This document shows positions 15,815-24,342 of a stretch of 35,546 bases of DNA, in pieces (the first letter of the stretch is position 1; the number at the start of each line of letters is the position of its first letter). A program made the position numbers and the translations under genes. The notes under the pieces are model-generated. The model did no database searches and had not been told where the DNA came from. It saw only the letters and a list, made by a program, of their open reading frames with translations. The stretch is from Bacteroidota bacterium. GTDB taxonomy: Bacteria; Bacteroidota; Ignavibacteria; UBA10030; UBA8401. The stretch is from assembly GCA_020052095.1 (NCBI GenBank), contig JAGVPT010000165.1, positions 1-35,546 on the forward strand, given 5' to 3'.

Positions 15815-17925
15815 ATTCCTTAAAGACTGAAATACAGTTGCGGCATATCGCGATCATCGGCAACCCGAACGCCGGAAAGACCACCCTCTTCAACGCGCTT
15901 ACCGGAATGCGTCAGAAGGTCGGCAATTATCCAGGCGTCACTGTGGAGAAGAAGGAAGGAAGAATTATTTTTGAGGATGGGAGTGAAGCGGTTTTGCTTG
16001 ACCTGCCCGGAACGTACAGTCTCACGGCAAATTCTCCCGACGAAAAAATTGCTACAGACATCCTCCTCGGACGTGTGGACCACACTCCCCTTCCCGAACT
16101 TGTTGTCTGTGTGGTTGATGCCAGCAACCTCGAGCGAAATCTTTACCTGATCAGTCAAATAATTGATAACCGCCTCCCCGCCGTCGTTGCGTTAAACATG
16201 TTTGATGTTGCCGAGCGAGACGGATTGAAGATTGATATTCAAAAACTGTCGGCAGAATTGGGAGTTAAAGTCATCCCTACGGTCGGGAGCAAGTCACTGG
16301 GGATTGAAGAACTGAAAGCGGCGATCGCCGGACATGTTGAACCATCATCGCGATCGCGCCAGTGGATATTGCCGGCGCCGGTCCAGGAGGAATGCGACGA
16401 GCTGAAGGGCTTGCTTCAACAAATGCATCGTCTCTCCGAGCCAATCGCGTTTCACGAAGCGATCGTTCTCTTGACATCGCCAAGCGCGTTATCGGAACAT
16501 AATGACCGTTTCGCACCGGGCTTGATCGAACACGTAAAAAGGGATCATCAAAAACTAGACCTGCTGGGGATCGATCGGCATTCCGTTGTCGTCGAATCGC
16601 GGTACGAATGGATCAAGCGTGTCTGTTCTGCAGCTACTGTTTCGCACCGGCGCAGGGGAATGAGCGCAAGCGACAAAATCGACCAAATCCTCACTCACAG
16701 AGTGTGGGGCTTTGTGATCTTCATCGGCTTAATGACGATAATGTTTCAATCGATCTTCTCGTGGGCAAACGTCCCAATGGAATTGCTCGGCGATAGTTTC
16801 AACTGGGTCGGCGCGCAGGTATATGCGATGATGCCCGCAGGAGACCTCCGCGATCTTATCGTCAACGGAGCGATTGGAGGAGTTGGCGCGGTGGTGACCT
16901 TTCTTCCACAAATAATATTTTTGTTCCTCTTCATCGGATTCCTCGAAGACACCGGGTATATGGCACGCGCGGCTTTTATCATGGATAGAATGATGAGCAA
17001 GGTCGGCCTTCACGGAAAATCTTTTATCCCATTGCTCAGTTCATTTGCGTGTGCGATCCCCGGAATTATGGCCACTCGCACTATTGAAAGCCGCAAGGAC
17101 CGCCTTGTAACGATGCTTGTGGCTCCGCTGGTCAGTCGCAGCGCGCGGCTGCCGGTTTATGCCCTGATGATCGCTGCGTTCATTCCCAGAAAAACAGTGC
17201 TCGGGATTTTTTCATTACCGGGGCTTACTCTTGTTGCGATGTATCTCCTCGGACTAACGGCTGCCCTTTCAATGGCTTGGGTTTTTAAGAAAACGCTTCT
17301 AAAGAGCGAGGCGCCCGCTTTCATCATGGAGCTCCCGCCGTACAAGATGCCTTCCTTTAAATCCGTGCTGTTACATATGTGGGAACGCTCCATTCTTTTT
17401 TTGAAGCGCGCCGGAACCATCATCCTCGGAGTCTCAATTGTGTTGTGGTTCCTTGCTACATATCCAAAACTCGAACGCGCTTCCCCTTCGGAACAACTCA
17501 ACCAGAGCTTCGCCGGACGGGCTGGACATCTGATCGAACCCATCATTAAGCCGCTGGGGTTCGACTGGAAAATCGGTATAGGATTGATCGGGTCGATTCT
17601 GCAGCGAGAAGTCTTCGTTAGCACGATGGGAACGATCTATAACATAAAAGATGCAAAACATGAGAGGGGCAACGTTTCATTACGGGAACATCTCCAGCAG
17701 GACGTCGATCCGGTAAGCGGGGTCCCCACGTTCACGGCGTTGACCGCAATATGTTTAATGGTGTACTACGTTCTCGCGATGCAGTGTATGTCGACCGTTG
17801 CGGTTGTGCGGCGTGAAACAAATGGTTGGAAGTGGCCCCTCTTCCAAATCAGTTACATGACCGCGCTGGCGTATTCTGTAACATTTATCGTCTATCAAAT
17901 CGGACTTGTACTAGCGGAAGGATAA
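15811..17925 (+). CDS. feoB: Ferrous iron transporter FeoB
   Basis: A 704-residue protein. The N-terminal G domain has G1 GNPNAGKT (17-24), G3 DLPGTYS and G4 NMFD. A helical spacer follows, then a membrane part with about eight helices. Two Gate-type segments are visible (FLEDTGYMARAAF and the partner segment around LKRAGTIILGVSIVLWF). The conserved IPGIMATRT motif after a Cys-containing helix marks the family. FeoB imports Fe2+ across the inner membrane, driven or gated by GTP hydrolysis. It is last but one in the fur-feoA-feoA-feoB operon and presumably de-repressed when iron is low. Confidence 0.97.
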   Translation: MNSLKTEIQLRHIAIIGNPNAGKTTLFNALTGMRQKVGNYPGVTVEKKEGRIIFEDGSEAVLLDLPGTYSLTANSPDEKIATDILLGRVDHTPLPELVVCVVDASNLERNLYLISQIIDNRLPAVVALNMFDVAERDGLKIDIQKLSAELGVKVIPTVGSKSLGIEELKAAIAGHVEPSSRSRQWILPAPVQEECDELKGLLQQMHRLSEPIAFHEAIVLLTSPSALSEHNDRFAPGLIEHVKRDHQKLDLLGIDRHSVVVESRYEWIKRVCSAATVSHRRRGMSASDKIDQILTHRVWGFVIFIGLMTIMFQSIFSWANVPMELLGDSFNWVGAQVYAMMPAGDLRDLIVNGAIGGVGAVVTFLPQIIFLFLFIGFLEDTGYMARAAFIMDRMMSKVGLHGKSFIPLLSSFACAIPGIMATRTIESRKDRLVTMLVAPLVSRSARLPVYALMIAAFIPRKTVLGIFSLPGLTLVAMYLLGLTAALSMAWVFKKTLLKSEAPAFIMELPPYKMPSFKSVLLHMWERSILFLKRAGTIILGVSIVLWFLATYPKLERASPSEQLNQSFAGRAGHLIEPIIKPLGFDWKIGIGLIGSILQREVFVSTMGTIYNIKDAKHERGNVSLREHLQQDVDPVSGVPTFTALTAICLMVYYVLAMQCMSTVAVVRRETNGWKWPLFQISYMTALAYSVTFIVYQIGLVLAEG

Positions 17926-17929
17926 TACA

Positions 17930-18118
17930 ATGGATTGGCAGCAAACTATTTCATTGGTGATCGTGGCGTTGAGCGCGGTGCTTCTTGTGCGAGGCGAAAT
18001 CCAAAAAAGGAAGCGTGCCAAACTCACGGGATGCGGACACGACTGCGGATGCGGAGAGTCCGCCCCTGTCGACGAAGAAGTTTTCACCATTTCCACGAAG
18101 CAACGCTATCAACAATAA
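17930..18118 (+). CDS. FeoB-associated Cys-rich membrane peptide
   Basis: A 62-residue peptide with one N-terminal membrane helix (ISLVIVALSAVLLVRG), a basic stop-transfer segment (KRKRAK) and a cluster of cysteines, C35, C39 and C41 (GCGHDCGCG). This is the layout of the short Cys-rich proteins often encoded after feoB; they have been proposed to act in place of FeoC, possibly as an iron or redox sensor. It starts 4 bp after the feoB stop. Confidence 0.87.
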   Translation: MDWQQTISLVIVALSAVLLVRGEIQKRKRAKLTGCGHDCGCGESAPVDEEVFTISTKQRYQQ

Positions 18119-18320
18119 AAAAGTGCACCACCGGTTTATTGAGCCTCGCGAAAGGTCAACGGTAATGCACTTCGATACAGAGAGACCATCAGCGAACTGA
18201 CGTCCCTTTTCTCATAGTTAAGATACTGAACATGCTCCGGTATGTCAAGGAGCGAGAACGTAGACGTGTCATGCCGCTGGCGCTCTTCTCAATTCACTCA
18301 TAAGCGGAAAGGAGTACCGG

Positions 18321-19127
18321 GTGCATTCTTCCAGAAAAGCTTTTTTTCTATTGTTCATGCTACTTGTTGGAATATCGCAGTCTTCGGCAAATGAGAGGCG
18401 CTTTGTTTACACATATGAAACTTCAGTCTTGCCTCCCGGTAGCCGAGAGATTGAAACCTGGAATACATACCGCTCCGGCAAGAACTTTTTTTCCCGACGA
18501 CTTGATCAACGCATCGAGTACGAGTTTGGCGTGAGCAGAGATCTTATGTCATCGATTTACCTCAATTACGGCATGAAGACCGAAGATTCTAACGGCGACG
18601 AACCCGGGGGGAACTCGACGTCATCGTACGAACTCGGCTTTTCAAATGAATGGAAATACAAAATCTCCGATCGTGTCGCCGACCCAATTGGCATCGGCTT
18701 GTACGGAGAGTTTACACTTGTCCCCGGAGAGGTTGAGATTGAGGGTAAGCTCCTCTTCGACAAAGAGTTCAAGGATTTACTTTTTGCATTCAACGGTGTG
18801 GTGGAACAAGAATGGGAATCTGAAGTGGATAACGGAGAGACCAAGACTGCGAGGGAATTGAAGGTAGAATTTGACCTCGGCACGTCATACCTACTTACCA
18901 GCAGGTTGTCGGCCGGAGTCGAGATCCGTCAACACAACGTGATCGTGGATGGAGAAGTTGAGCATTCCACACTCTTCGCTGGGCCGGTCATTTCCTACGC
19001 GGCCGAAGGCTGGTGGGCAACAATCGCCGTCCAACCTCAGATAAAGAGTTTTAAAGGGTCGACGACATTAGACCTTGCGGAGTACGAAAAATTTCAGGCC
19101 CGGTTATTATTCTCATTTCACATTTAG
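18321..19127 (+). CDS. Predicted outer-membrane beta-barrel protein (GTG start)
   Basis: A 268-residue protein. AAAGGAG sits ~7 bases before a GTG start. A signal peptide is clear (AFFLLFMLLVGISQSSA, cut near SANE). The mature part has alternating aromatic/hydrophobic and polar residues expected for barrel strands (for example RIEYEFGVSRDLMSSIYLNY) and ends in phenylalanine-containing LLFSFHI, a typical barrel C-terminal strand. No named family is recognised. It lies 202 bp after the feo operon and 3 bp before the cytochrome lipoprotein gene, so these two form an operon. Its cargo, if any, is unknown. Confidence 0.75.
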   Translation: MHSSRKAFFLLFMLLVGISQSSANERRFVYTYETSVLPPGSREIETWNTYRSGKNFFSRRLDQRIEYEFGVSRDLMSSIYLNYGMKTEDSNGDEPGGNSTSSYELGFSNEWKYKISDRVADPIGIGLYGEFTLVPGEVEIEGKLLFDKEFKDLLFAFNGVVEQEWESEVDNGETKTARELKVEFDLGTSYLLTSRLSAGVEIRQHNVIVDGEVEHSTLFAGPVISYAAEGWWATIAVQPQIKSFKGSTTLDLAEYEKFQARLLFSFHI

Positions 19128-19130
19128 GCT

Positions 19131-19481
19131 ATGAAAAGCATTGTGGCGGTGGGTTTTATCCTCTCACTCTCAATCCTTGCAGCATGCGCAGGCTCTATCC
19201 CGGTGCCCGCAGAGCATCACGACCGTTGGGCAGCGCTTGCGTGGCCGGGCACGACCCATGCCGATTTAATAGAGGGACGGAGATTGTATATCGAAAACTG
19301 TTCTGGCTGCCATGGACTCAAATCTCCAATGGACTATACGGAAAATCAATGGAAGGAAAATGTCTCGGAGATGAGACAAAGAGCTAAGATCAAAGAAGCC
19401 GATAGTCAGTTGATTTTAAAGTATTTGATCACTGCGGCCCAGAAGTCAGACCGACTCGACACCGCCGCAATGACAAACTAA
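19131..19481 (+). CDS. Lipoprotein with a single heme c site
   Basis: A 116-residue protein. The signal peptide ends in a lipobox LAAC with Cys19 as lipid attachment residue. One heme-attachment motif is present, CSGCH (57-61), in a short class-I-like cytochrome domain, and a downstream Met in SEMRQR could be the axial ligand. It would act as a lipid-anchored periplasmic electron carrier or as a small diheme-type fragment. Tight coupling (3 bp) with the barrel gene suggests joint function, for example outer-membrane-associated electron transfer, but this is inference. Heme attachment requires cytochrome c maturation, and a CcdA gene lies further along. Confidence 0.85.
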   Translation: MKSIVAVGFILSLSILAACAGSIPVPAEHHDRWAALAWPGTTHADLIEGRRLYIENCSGCHGLKSPMDYTENQWKENVSEMRQRAKIKEADSQLILKYLITAAQKSDRLDTAAMTN

Positions 19482-19606
19482 GAACGGATTTTTCCCGGTT
19501 TGCCGATGGGATTCCGTGTAGTTCGAGAACGAATGATCAACACGAACCGAAGTCCCGCCGTTTTCTCTTGGAAAGAAGAAGCAGACCCGACAGGAGGAGG
19601 CATCTC

Positions 19607-19651
19607 ATGCTTAAGTTTGGGGGGAAGATTTCACAGGCAGCGGAACGATGA
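19607..19651 (+). CDS. 14-codon upstream ORF translationally coupled to the NarL-type gene
   Basis: ATG at 19607 is preceded by an excellent ribosome site (GGAGGAGG, 19593-19600, 6 bases away) and encodes MLKFGGKISQAAER. Its TGA (19649-19651) overlaps the regulator's ATG (19648) as ATGA. The regulator itself has no obvious ribosome site, so initiation there may depend on translation of this small frame. The peptide has no recognised family. Whether it is a functional product or just a coupling device cannot be told from the sequence. Confidence 0.5.
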   Translation: MLKFGGKISQAAER

Positions 19652-20298
19652 AAAAAATAACGATCCTGATAGCAAATAAGTACTTCTTGGTGAACTACGC
19701 CATTAAGTGCATACTAAGCAGGATCAAAGGATTCGAAGTCTGTGGCGTCCCTGAGGAGGAAGTCATTACCAAGATAGCCATTCTCAAACCGGATATCTTC
19801 ATTATTGAAGTTGATACCCAAAGAATCAACGGACTCCTCCTCTTAACGCAAGTCAAGGAAAAATATCCAAGATTGAAAAGCATTGTTCTTTTGGATGTCA
19901 TCAACAAAGAAACCCTCGCCGACTTGCTTCGCATGAACCTCGACGGTTACATCCTGAAAAATGTCAGCCGAGAAGAGCTAATCAGTGCGGCGACGAGCGT
20001 TTACAAAGGCGAGAAGTACTACAGCAAGGAAATTCAGCAGCTAATGCACGAGAGCGTAGTGGAAGGGAGAGGCAACGGTTCGTCGGACGAGATTGACCAA
20101 TTGAGCAAACGGGAACATGAGATATTTGAAATGATCATCGGGGGGATGACAAGCAGGCAAATCGCCGGCAATCTCTTTCTGAGTAAGCATACAGTGATTA
20201 CGCATCGAAGAAACATAATGAAGAAGTTGAATGTCAACAGCACTTCTCAGCTAATTCTCACCGCTGTGAAACGCAGCGCCATCCCCCAACGTGATTAG
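19648..20298 (+). CDS. NarL/LuxR-type regulator with a degenerate receiver
   Basis: A 216-residue protein with the two-domain layout of NarL-type response regulators. The C-terminal LuxR-type helix-turn-helix is standard (LSKREHEIFEMIIGG, then SKHTVITHRRNIMKKL). The receiver is atypical: where the acidic pair DD normally sits near residue 9 it reads AN, and the phospho-acceptor Asp position is Glu54 (PDIFIIEVD). The signature Lys (Lys104 in YILKN) is kept. The expected phosphate chemistry is therefore probably lost, and the protein may act constitutively or respond to another signal. No histidine kinase is encoded nearby. It is likely co-translated with the 14-codon ORF before it. Confidence 0.88.
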   Translation: MKKITILIANKYFLVNYAIKCILSRIKGFEVCGVPEEEVITKIAILKPDIFIIEVDTQRINGLLLLTQVKEKYPRLKSIVLLDVINKETLADLLRMNLDGYILKNVSREELISAATSVYKGEKYYSKEIQQLMHESVVEGRGNGSSDEIDQLSKREHEIFEMIIGGMTSRQIAGNLFLSKHTVITHRRNIMKKLNVNSTSQLILTAVKRSAIPQRD

Positions 20299-20607
20299 CC
20301 CCGCATCGCCTGTCGTAGGTAGAAAAAATTACCTCCCTTAGCGTATTGAGTCAGCAGCAGTAATGAAGCTATCTTTGTCATAGAAATTATGACACAGTAT
20401 ATGCCTCACGAAATTTTACCGCTGTTCGGTTTTACCAGTACGTCCGCATATCAAATCCACTCCGCCTCGCGAACCCGTGAGCACATTTCAACTTTTAGGT
20501 ACTCTACAAACAGCACCGGCGACTTTCCTCATGGTGCGGAGGACATACTCTTCCGTCGGGGTTCCTCAAATCAAATTAACCGCTCATATCACTTCGGGAG
20601 TATTGCG

Positions 20608-21555
20608 ATGAACCAACATTCATTCACCCTCAAGAATCTCAGATTGATGATCGCTTTCGTCATGATTCTTTGTTCGGTCTTCGTGGAGGTCTCTTTCGGA
20701 GGCCACGGCAACTCCAATAATCTTAAGAAGAAAATTGGAGTCTTGCTCGTGAACCACGGATCGCGTTCCGAAACGTGGCGAAAATCTTTATTCAATCTTG
20801 AAGACAGCGTTCGCAATCCAATCGCGAGGAACTCGAATATTCACGGGATAAAGACAGCGTTCATGGAGTACACTGAACCTTCAATCGCAACACGGTTAAG
20901 AGAATTTGATGCGGACGGATTCACGGATGTAATCATTGTCCCCGTATTCCTTACTATCAGCCCGCATTCCTTCGACGATATCCCCACCATCATCGGACAG
21001 AAGGAAGATCCACAATCCGTCGAAACGCTAAAAATGGAAAAGATACAACGTTACACGCCAAATGCGAAAACTCACCTGACTCCCCTGCTGGATTTCACCG
21101 ACATGCTGAAAAAAAATGTCTTACGGCGGGTACGGTCCCTTTCGAAAGTTCCCAGCGAGGAAGGATTGGTGATGATCGCATACGGGGACGAGACCTATAA
21201 GAATGAATGGATTCGATTATTGCGTTCGGTCGGACAATTTACAAAACGTCATACCGGAATTTCGGAATATGCCTATGGATGGTGCGGCCATCTTGTTCAC
21301 TACAACCCCGATTCCACGACAGCCGCCGTCAGGACAGTCTTAGAGAAGAAAAAGAAGGCGATCGTTATCCCGCTGTTGGTAGCTCATGACGAAATGTTTC
21401 AGGTGAAGATCATCGGCGACGGCATTGCCAATGTTCCGGACAATAAGAGCAGAGTGAAATACAAGCCCGATTCGATTTTACCGGATAAGAATATCGAAAA
21501 CTGGGTAGTGCAAATCACGAACGAGTTTACTCGTCACATTCTAACAACACAGTGA
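20608..21555 (+). CDS. Exported CbiX-like (sirohydrochlorin chelatase family) protein
   Basis: About 315 residues from the ATG at 20608 (GGGAG ~8 bases upstream); an in-frame upstream start would place an unlikely extension before the signal sequence. The N-terminus is a signal peptide or anchor ([20 protein letters not shown]). Two CbiX-type halves follow. The first has NHGSR (His50) and [13 protein letters not shown], with the second metal-site His. The second half keeps the fold (LVMIAYGDE, then [11 protein letters not shown]) but not the HG motif. CbiX enzymes insert Co2+ or Fe2+ into sirohydrochlorin in the cytoplasm; an exported form suggests tetrapyrrole or metal handling in the periplasm (inference). 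The PepSY-type gene follows 14 bp later. Confidence 0.82.
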   Translation: MNQHSFTLKNLRLMIAFVMILCSVFVEVSFGGHGNSNNLKKKIGVLLVNHGSRSETWRKSLFNLEDSVRNPIARNSNIHGIKTAFMEYTEPSIATRLREFDADGFTDVIIVPVFLTISPHSFDDIPTIIGQKEDPQSVETLKMEKIQRYTPNAKTHLTPLLDFTDMLKKNVLRRVRSLSKVPSEEGLVMIAYGDETYKNEWIRLLRSVGQFTKRHTGISEYAYGWCGHLVHYNPDSTTAAVRTVLEKKKKAIVIPLLVAHDEMFQVKIIGDGIANVPDNKSRVKYKPDSILPDKNIENWVVQITNEFTRHILTTQ

Positions 21556-21569
21556 GCCATTGATTCGGC

Positions 21570-22148
21570 GTGAAAACACTGTCTTCAAAAAAACCGAAGC
21601 GTTTGGTCAAAGTTCTTCACCGCGATTTCGGATTTTTCTTTTCCGGCTTGATAATTATCTACTGTATCTCCGGTTTGGCGTTGAATCATATTGACGATTG
21701 GAACCCGGATTTCGTCATCGAGAAAAAGAGAGTCGAAATTCCACAAATCATTATGAACAAGAAAATATCCAGAGATCAGGTAATTGAATTCGGTAAGAAA
21801 GTGGGAGAGGTTAATTACAAGCTTTATGATTTTCCGACTCCCGCACAAGTGAAGATCTATTACGATAATGCTTCACTGCTCATAGATTTGACGAGCGGTT
21901 CCGGCATCTATGAAAGAGTACTGCGGCGCCCCATCTTTTACCAATCCAATATCCTGCACAGGAATAGTCTTAAGGGATGGAAATGGGCCGCTGATGTCTT
22001 TGCCGTCATGCTCATTGCCATCAGCGTCACTGGCCTCCTTATCTTCAGGGGGAAAAATGGCATCTCAGGAAGGGGCAAGTGGTTAATCATCGCCGGAATG
22101 CTGCCACCGGTCATGGCATGGACAATTTACGAATTGGTACAAAAGTAA
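21570..22148 (+). CDS. PepSY-associated membrane protein (GTG start)
   Basis: A 192-residue protein. A basic N-terminus (KKPKRLVKVLHRDFG) leads into a helix (FFFSGLIIIYCISGLALNH), then a ~100-residue periplasmic part, a helix pair (DVFAVMLIAISVTGLLIF and WLIIAGMLPPVMAWTIYEL) near the end. This matches the short PepSY-TM type, with conserved His in HRDFG, LNH and HRNS, which may bind heme. Such proteins often accompany siderophore or heme receptors as probable inner-membrane reductases. The GTG start is 14 bp after the CbiX-like stop and shows no strong ribosome site. The gene is probably coupled to the CbiX-like gene. Confidence 0.8.
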   Translation: MKTLSSKKPKRLVKVLHRDFGFFFSGLIIIYCISGLALNHIDDWNPDFVIEKKRVEIPQIIMNKKISRDQVIEFGKKVGEVNYKLYDFPTPAQVKIYYDNASLLIDLTSGSGIYERVLRRPIFYQSNILHRNSLKGWKWAADVFAVMLIAISVTGLLIFRGKNGISGRGKWLIIAGMLPPVMAWTIYELVQK

Positions 22149-22177
22149 ACACGACGTCCGCCCGGAATAATGCATAA

Positions 22178-22429
22178 AGGCCGTTCCTGCTTGACGAAAC
22201 CGTGGTAACAGGGACCAGAACCGCAAAGCAACTTTCGAATGTTCCGATACCAACGTGGATCATTTCGCAGAAGGAAATTGATGGGCGACATCCCGTCCGT
22301 TTGGATGATATTCTCTCCGAACAGACAGGACTTTCAACAAAGATGCGCCGGCATCACCGGACGCAAGCTCGACAAACCGTAATTACAAATTCAGATATGT
22401 TTATCGCAAGGATGCGTCAGCGAAGTTGA
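22178..22429 (+). pseudogene. Remnant of a TonB-dependent receptor (plug-domain fragment)
   Basis: The frame after the stop at 22175-22177 encodes LDETVVTGTRTAKQLSNVPI and continues to DDILSEQTGLS, which is the unmistakable beginning of a TonB-receptor plug domain. It should be followed by hundreds of barrel residues, but it ends at 22429 after an unrelated tail. In another frame at about 22335-22431, the stretch NYKFRYVYRKD resembles barrel strands, so a large internal deletion plus frameshift may have joined the two ends. No signal peptide or start is left. The intact gene probably worked with the PepSY and CbiX-like proteins just upstream. Confidence 0.7.
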
Positions 22430-22577
22430 ACTGAGGCGAAGCAAAATGGTTCCCCCTTTTTCTCCTTCTCTTTCTCTCAAGGAACATTGTTGTCGATCGA
22501 TATCTCCTTTGGCATTTTACCGTAGACTTACGGTTTCATCTTTGGACAGAATTATGTATATTATCGGAGTTGAATAT

Positions 22578-22949
22578 ATGGAGAGAGATATGGACAACGT
22601 CGTCGAACAACCTCAGCCGAAGGCTGATGGGCCTCTGGCTCAGAAAGAGATCACTGCAGACATGGTCTACAGCGCCCTCAAAGATGTGCATGATCCTGAA
22701 ATTCCGGTGAGCATTGTCGATCTTGGCCTGGTCTATGAAGTTAAGATTATCGACGACTGGGTGGGAATAAAAATGACATTGACCTCGCCTGGCTGCGGCA
22801 TGTCGGCGATGATCGCCAACAATGCCCGCGAACGTGTCAAAAAAATTCCGGGCGTTACAGACGCTGATGTCCGCATCGTGTGGCAACCGCAATGGACGCC
22901 TGCGATGATGACCGCCGATGCTCGAAAAAAGCTCGGATGGAAGGTATAA
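22578..22949 (+). CDS. MIP18/SufT-like metal-sulfur cluster assembly factor
   Basis: About 123 residues from the ATG at 22578 (GGAG 8 bases before); the ATG at 22590 is an equally good alternative. The DUF59 family is evident: DVHDPEIPVSIVDLGLVYEV, then the conserved Cys in SPGCGMS, then a C-terminal VWQPQWTPAMMT motif. These proteins help deliver or mature Fe-S clusters in the cytoplasm (SufT, MIP18, PaaD relatives). No suf genes are adjacent here. The N-terminal ~25 residues are acidic and not part of the conserved core. Confidence 0.9.
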   Translation: MERDMDNVVEQPQPKADGPLAQKEITADMVYSALKDVHDPEIPVSIVDLGLVYEVKIIDDWVGIKMTLTSPGCGMSAMIANNARERVKKIPGVTDADVRIVWQPQWTPAMMTADARKKLGWKV

Positions 22950-23042
22950 CGATTTAGAGAAGCCCCTGAAATTCAAAAAGCATCCCGAATTGCTTCGAGA
23001 TGCCTTTTATTTGCAGCGAAGACTTCTTTGCGAGACTAGATA

Positions 23043-24140
23043 CTAGACATTGAAACGAAAGTGAACAATGTCGCCATCCTCAATTAAGTAGTCCCTTCCT
23101 TCTATGTAAAGAGCGCCTTTGTCTTTTACCGCTTGCTCGCTCTTCAATCGAATCAGATCATCGTACTTCATGATTTCAGCCCGAATGAATCCTTTCTCAA
23201 AATCGGAGTGGATAACGCCAGCGGTTTCCGGTGCGGTCGCCCCTTTTCGCACCGTCCAAGCATGAACCTCTTTCGGTCCCGCGGTAAAAAAAGTCAGCAG
23301 ATGAAGAAGATCATATCCCTCACGAATCACTTGTTGGAGCCCGGATTCTTTTAAGCCTAGTCCTTCGAGGAAGCCGGCCCGCTCTTCGGCCGGAAGCTCG
23401 GCGACTTCAGCTTCGACAGCAGCACTGATCACAACAACTTTTGCACTCTCTTTCTGGGCTACGTCGCGAACCTGGGCAATATACTTGTTCGATCCTGTAA
23501 CGTCTTCCTCGTGCACGTTACAGACGTACATAACAGGTTTGTTCGTCAGCAAATGCATGTCGCGAATCGAGAGTTTATCGTCGTCCCTCTCAATTTTCAA
23601 ATAGCGCGCGAGACGCCCCTCGAGCAGATGACTCCTGAGGCGCAGACAGAACTCGTGATCCGCCTTGAATTTCTTCTCACCCGTCTTTGCTCTCTTCTCC
23701 GCTTCTGCTGTTTTCTTTTCTACGGTATCCAAGTCTTTAAGAATGAGCTCTGTCTCAACCACTTCGATATCGCGCTTCGGATTGACGCTGCCGTCGACGT
23801 GTACAACGTTCTCATCGTCAAAACAGCGGACAACATGTGCAATTGCGTCCACATCCCGTATGTGAGAAAGAAATTGATTGCCGAGTCCTTCTCCCTTACT
23901 TGCTCCTTTAACAAGGCCTGCGATGTCTACAAATTCTATGGTGGAAGGAACGATTTTCGGCGGCAGATAGATCTTTGCCAATTCCTCCACGCGCGAGTCC
24001 GGAACGACAACGACACCGACGTTAGGATCAATTGTGCAGAATGGATAATTAGCCGCCTCGGCTCCCGCCGCAGTTATGGCGTTGAATAGAGTCGACTTGC
24101 CCACGTTCGGAAGCCCGACGATACCGCAGTTAAATCCCAT
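23043..24140 (-). CDS. ychF: Redox-regulated ATPase YchF
   Basis: A 365-residue Obg-related P-loop protein. The Walker [10 protein letters not shown] (9-17) and G3 [16 protein letters not shown] are canonical, the G4 position reads TNKP followed by VMYVCNV, and the C-terminal TGS domain is present ([17 protein letters not shown] to DIVHFRFNV). YchF hydrolyses ATP rather than GTP and is linked to the ribosome and oxidative stress. Full length; stands alone, divergent from argC. Confidence 0.96.
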   Translation of the reverse strand: MGFNCGIVGLPNVGKSTLFNAITAAGAEAANYPFCTIDPNVGVVVVPDSRVEELAKIYLPPKIVPSTIEFVDIAGLVKGASKGEGLGNQFLSHIRDVDAIAHVVRCFDDENVVHVDGSVNPKRDIEVVETELILKDLDTVEKKTAEAEKRAKTGEKKFKADHEFCLRLRSHLLEGRLARYLKIERDDDKLSIRDMHLLTNKPVMYVCNVHEEDVTGSNKYIAQVRDVAQKESAKVVVISAAVEAEVAELPAEERAGFLEGLGLKESGLQQVIREGYDLLHLLTFFTAGPKEVHAWTVRKGATAPETAGVIHSDFEKGFIRAEIMKYDDLIRLKSEQAVKDKGALYIEGRDYLIEDGDIVHFRFNV

Positions 24141-24276
24141 TACTCAATTTCAAGAAGTTGGTCACTCGGTGGTTTGAACTGATTTCCCACAAATATACCG
24201 AATCGTGTCCGCATATCCAAGGTCGAAGTCATAATTATACAATTCAGGCCCCCTAATTGAATTTCTTGAGAAAGTT

Positions 24277-24314
24277 CTTGCATAATTATGCATTATGATG
24301 TATATTTATTCAGT
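24277..24314 (+). promoter_or_regulatory. argC promoter with two tandem ARG-box-like operators
   Basis: Two 14-bp cores match the ArgR consensus TGAAT-WWWW-ATTCA: TGCATAATTATGCA (24279-24292, perfect palindrome, one symmetric change per arm) and TGTATATTTATTCA (24299-24312, one mismatch). As 18-bp boxes they are 2 bp apart, the helical arrangement used by ArgR hexamers. TTGCAT (24278-24283), 17 bp and TATATT (24301-24306) form a promoter within the same bases, so repressor binding would exclude polymerase. An ArgR gene lies downstream in the cluster. Confidence 0.78.
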
Positions 24315-24342
24315 CTAATTTATTAGCACAGAGGCATCGTAA

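Noticed and set aside
18119-18320. Terminator or Fur site after the feo operon
   Set aside because: Only a 7-bp arm pair (AAGTGCA/TGCACTT) with a long loop and no T-run; no palindrome like the one at the fur promoter.
24226-24265. A third ARG box upstream of the two reported
   Set aside because: AATTCA- and TGAAT-type half-sites occur, but their partners do not match the consensus.
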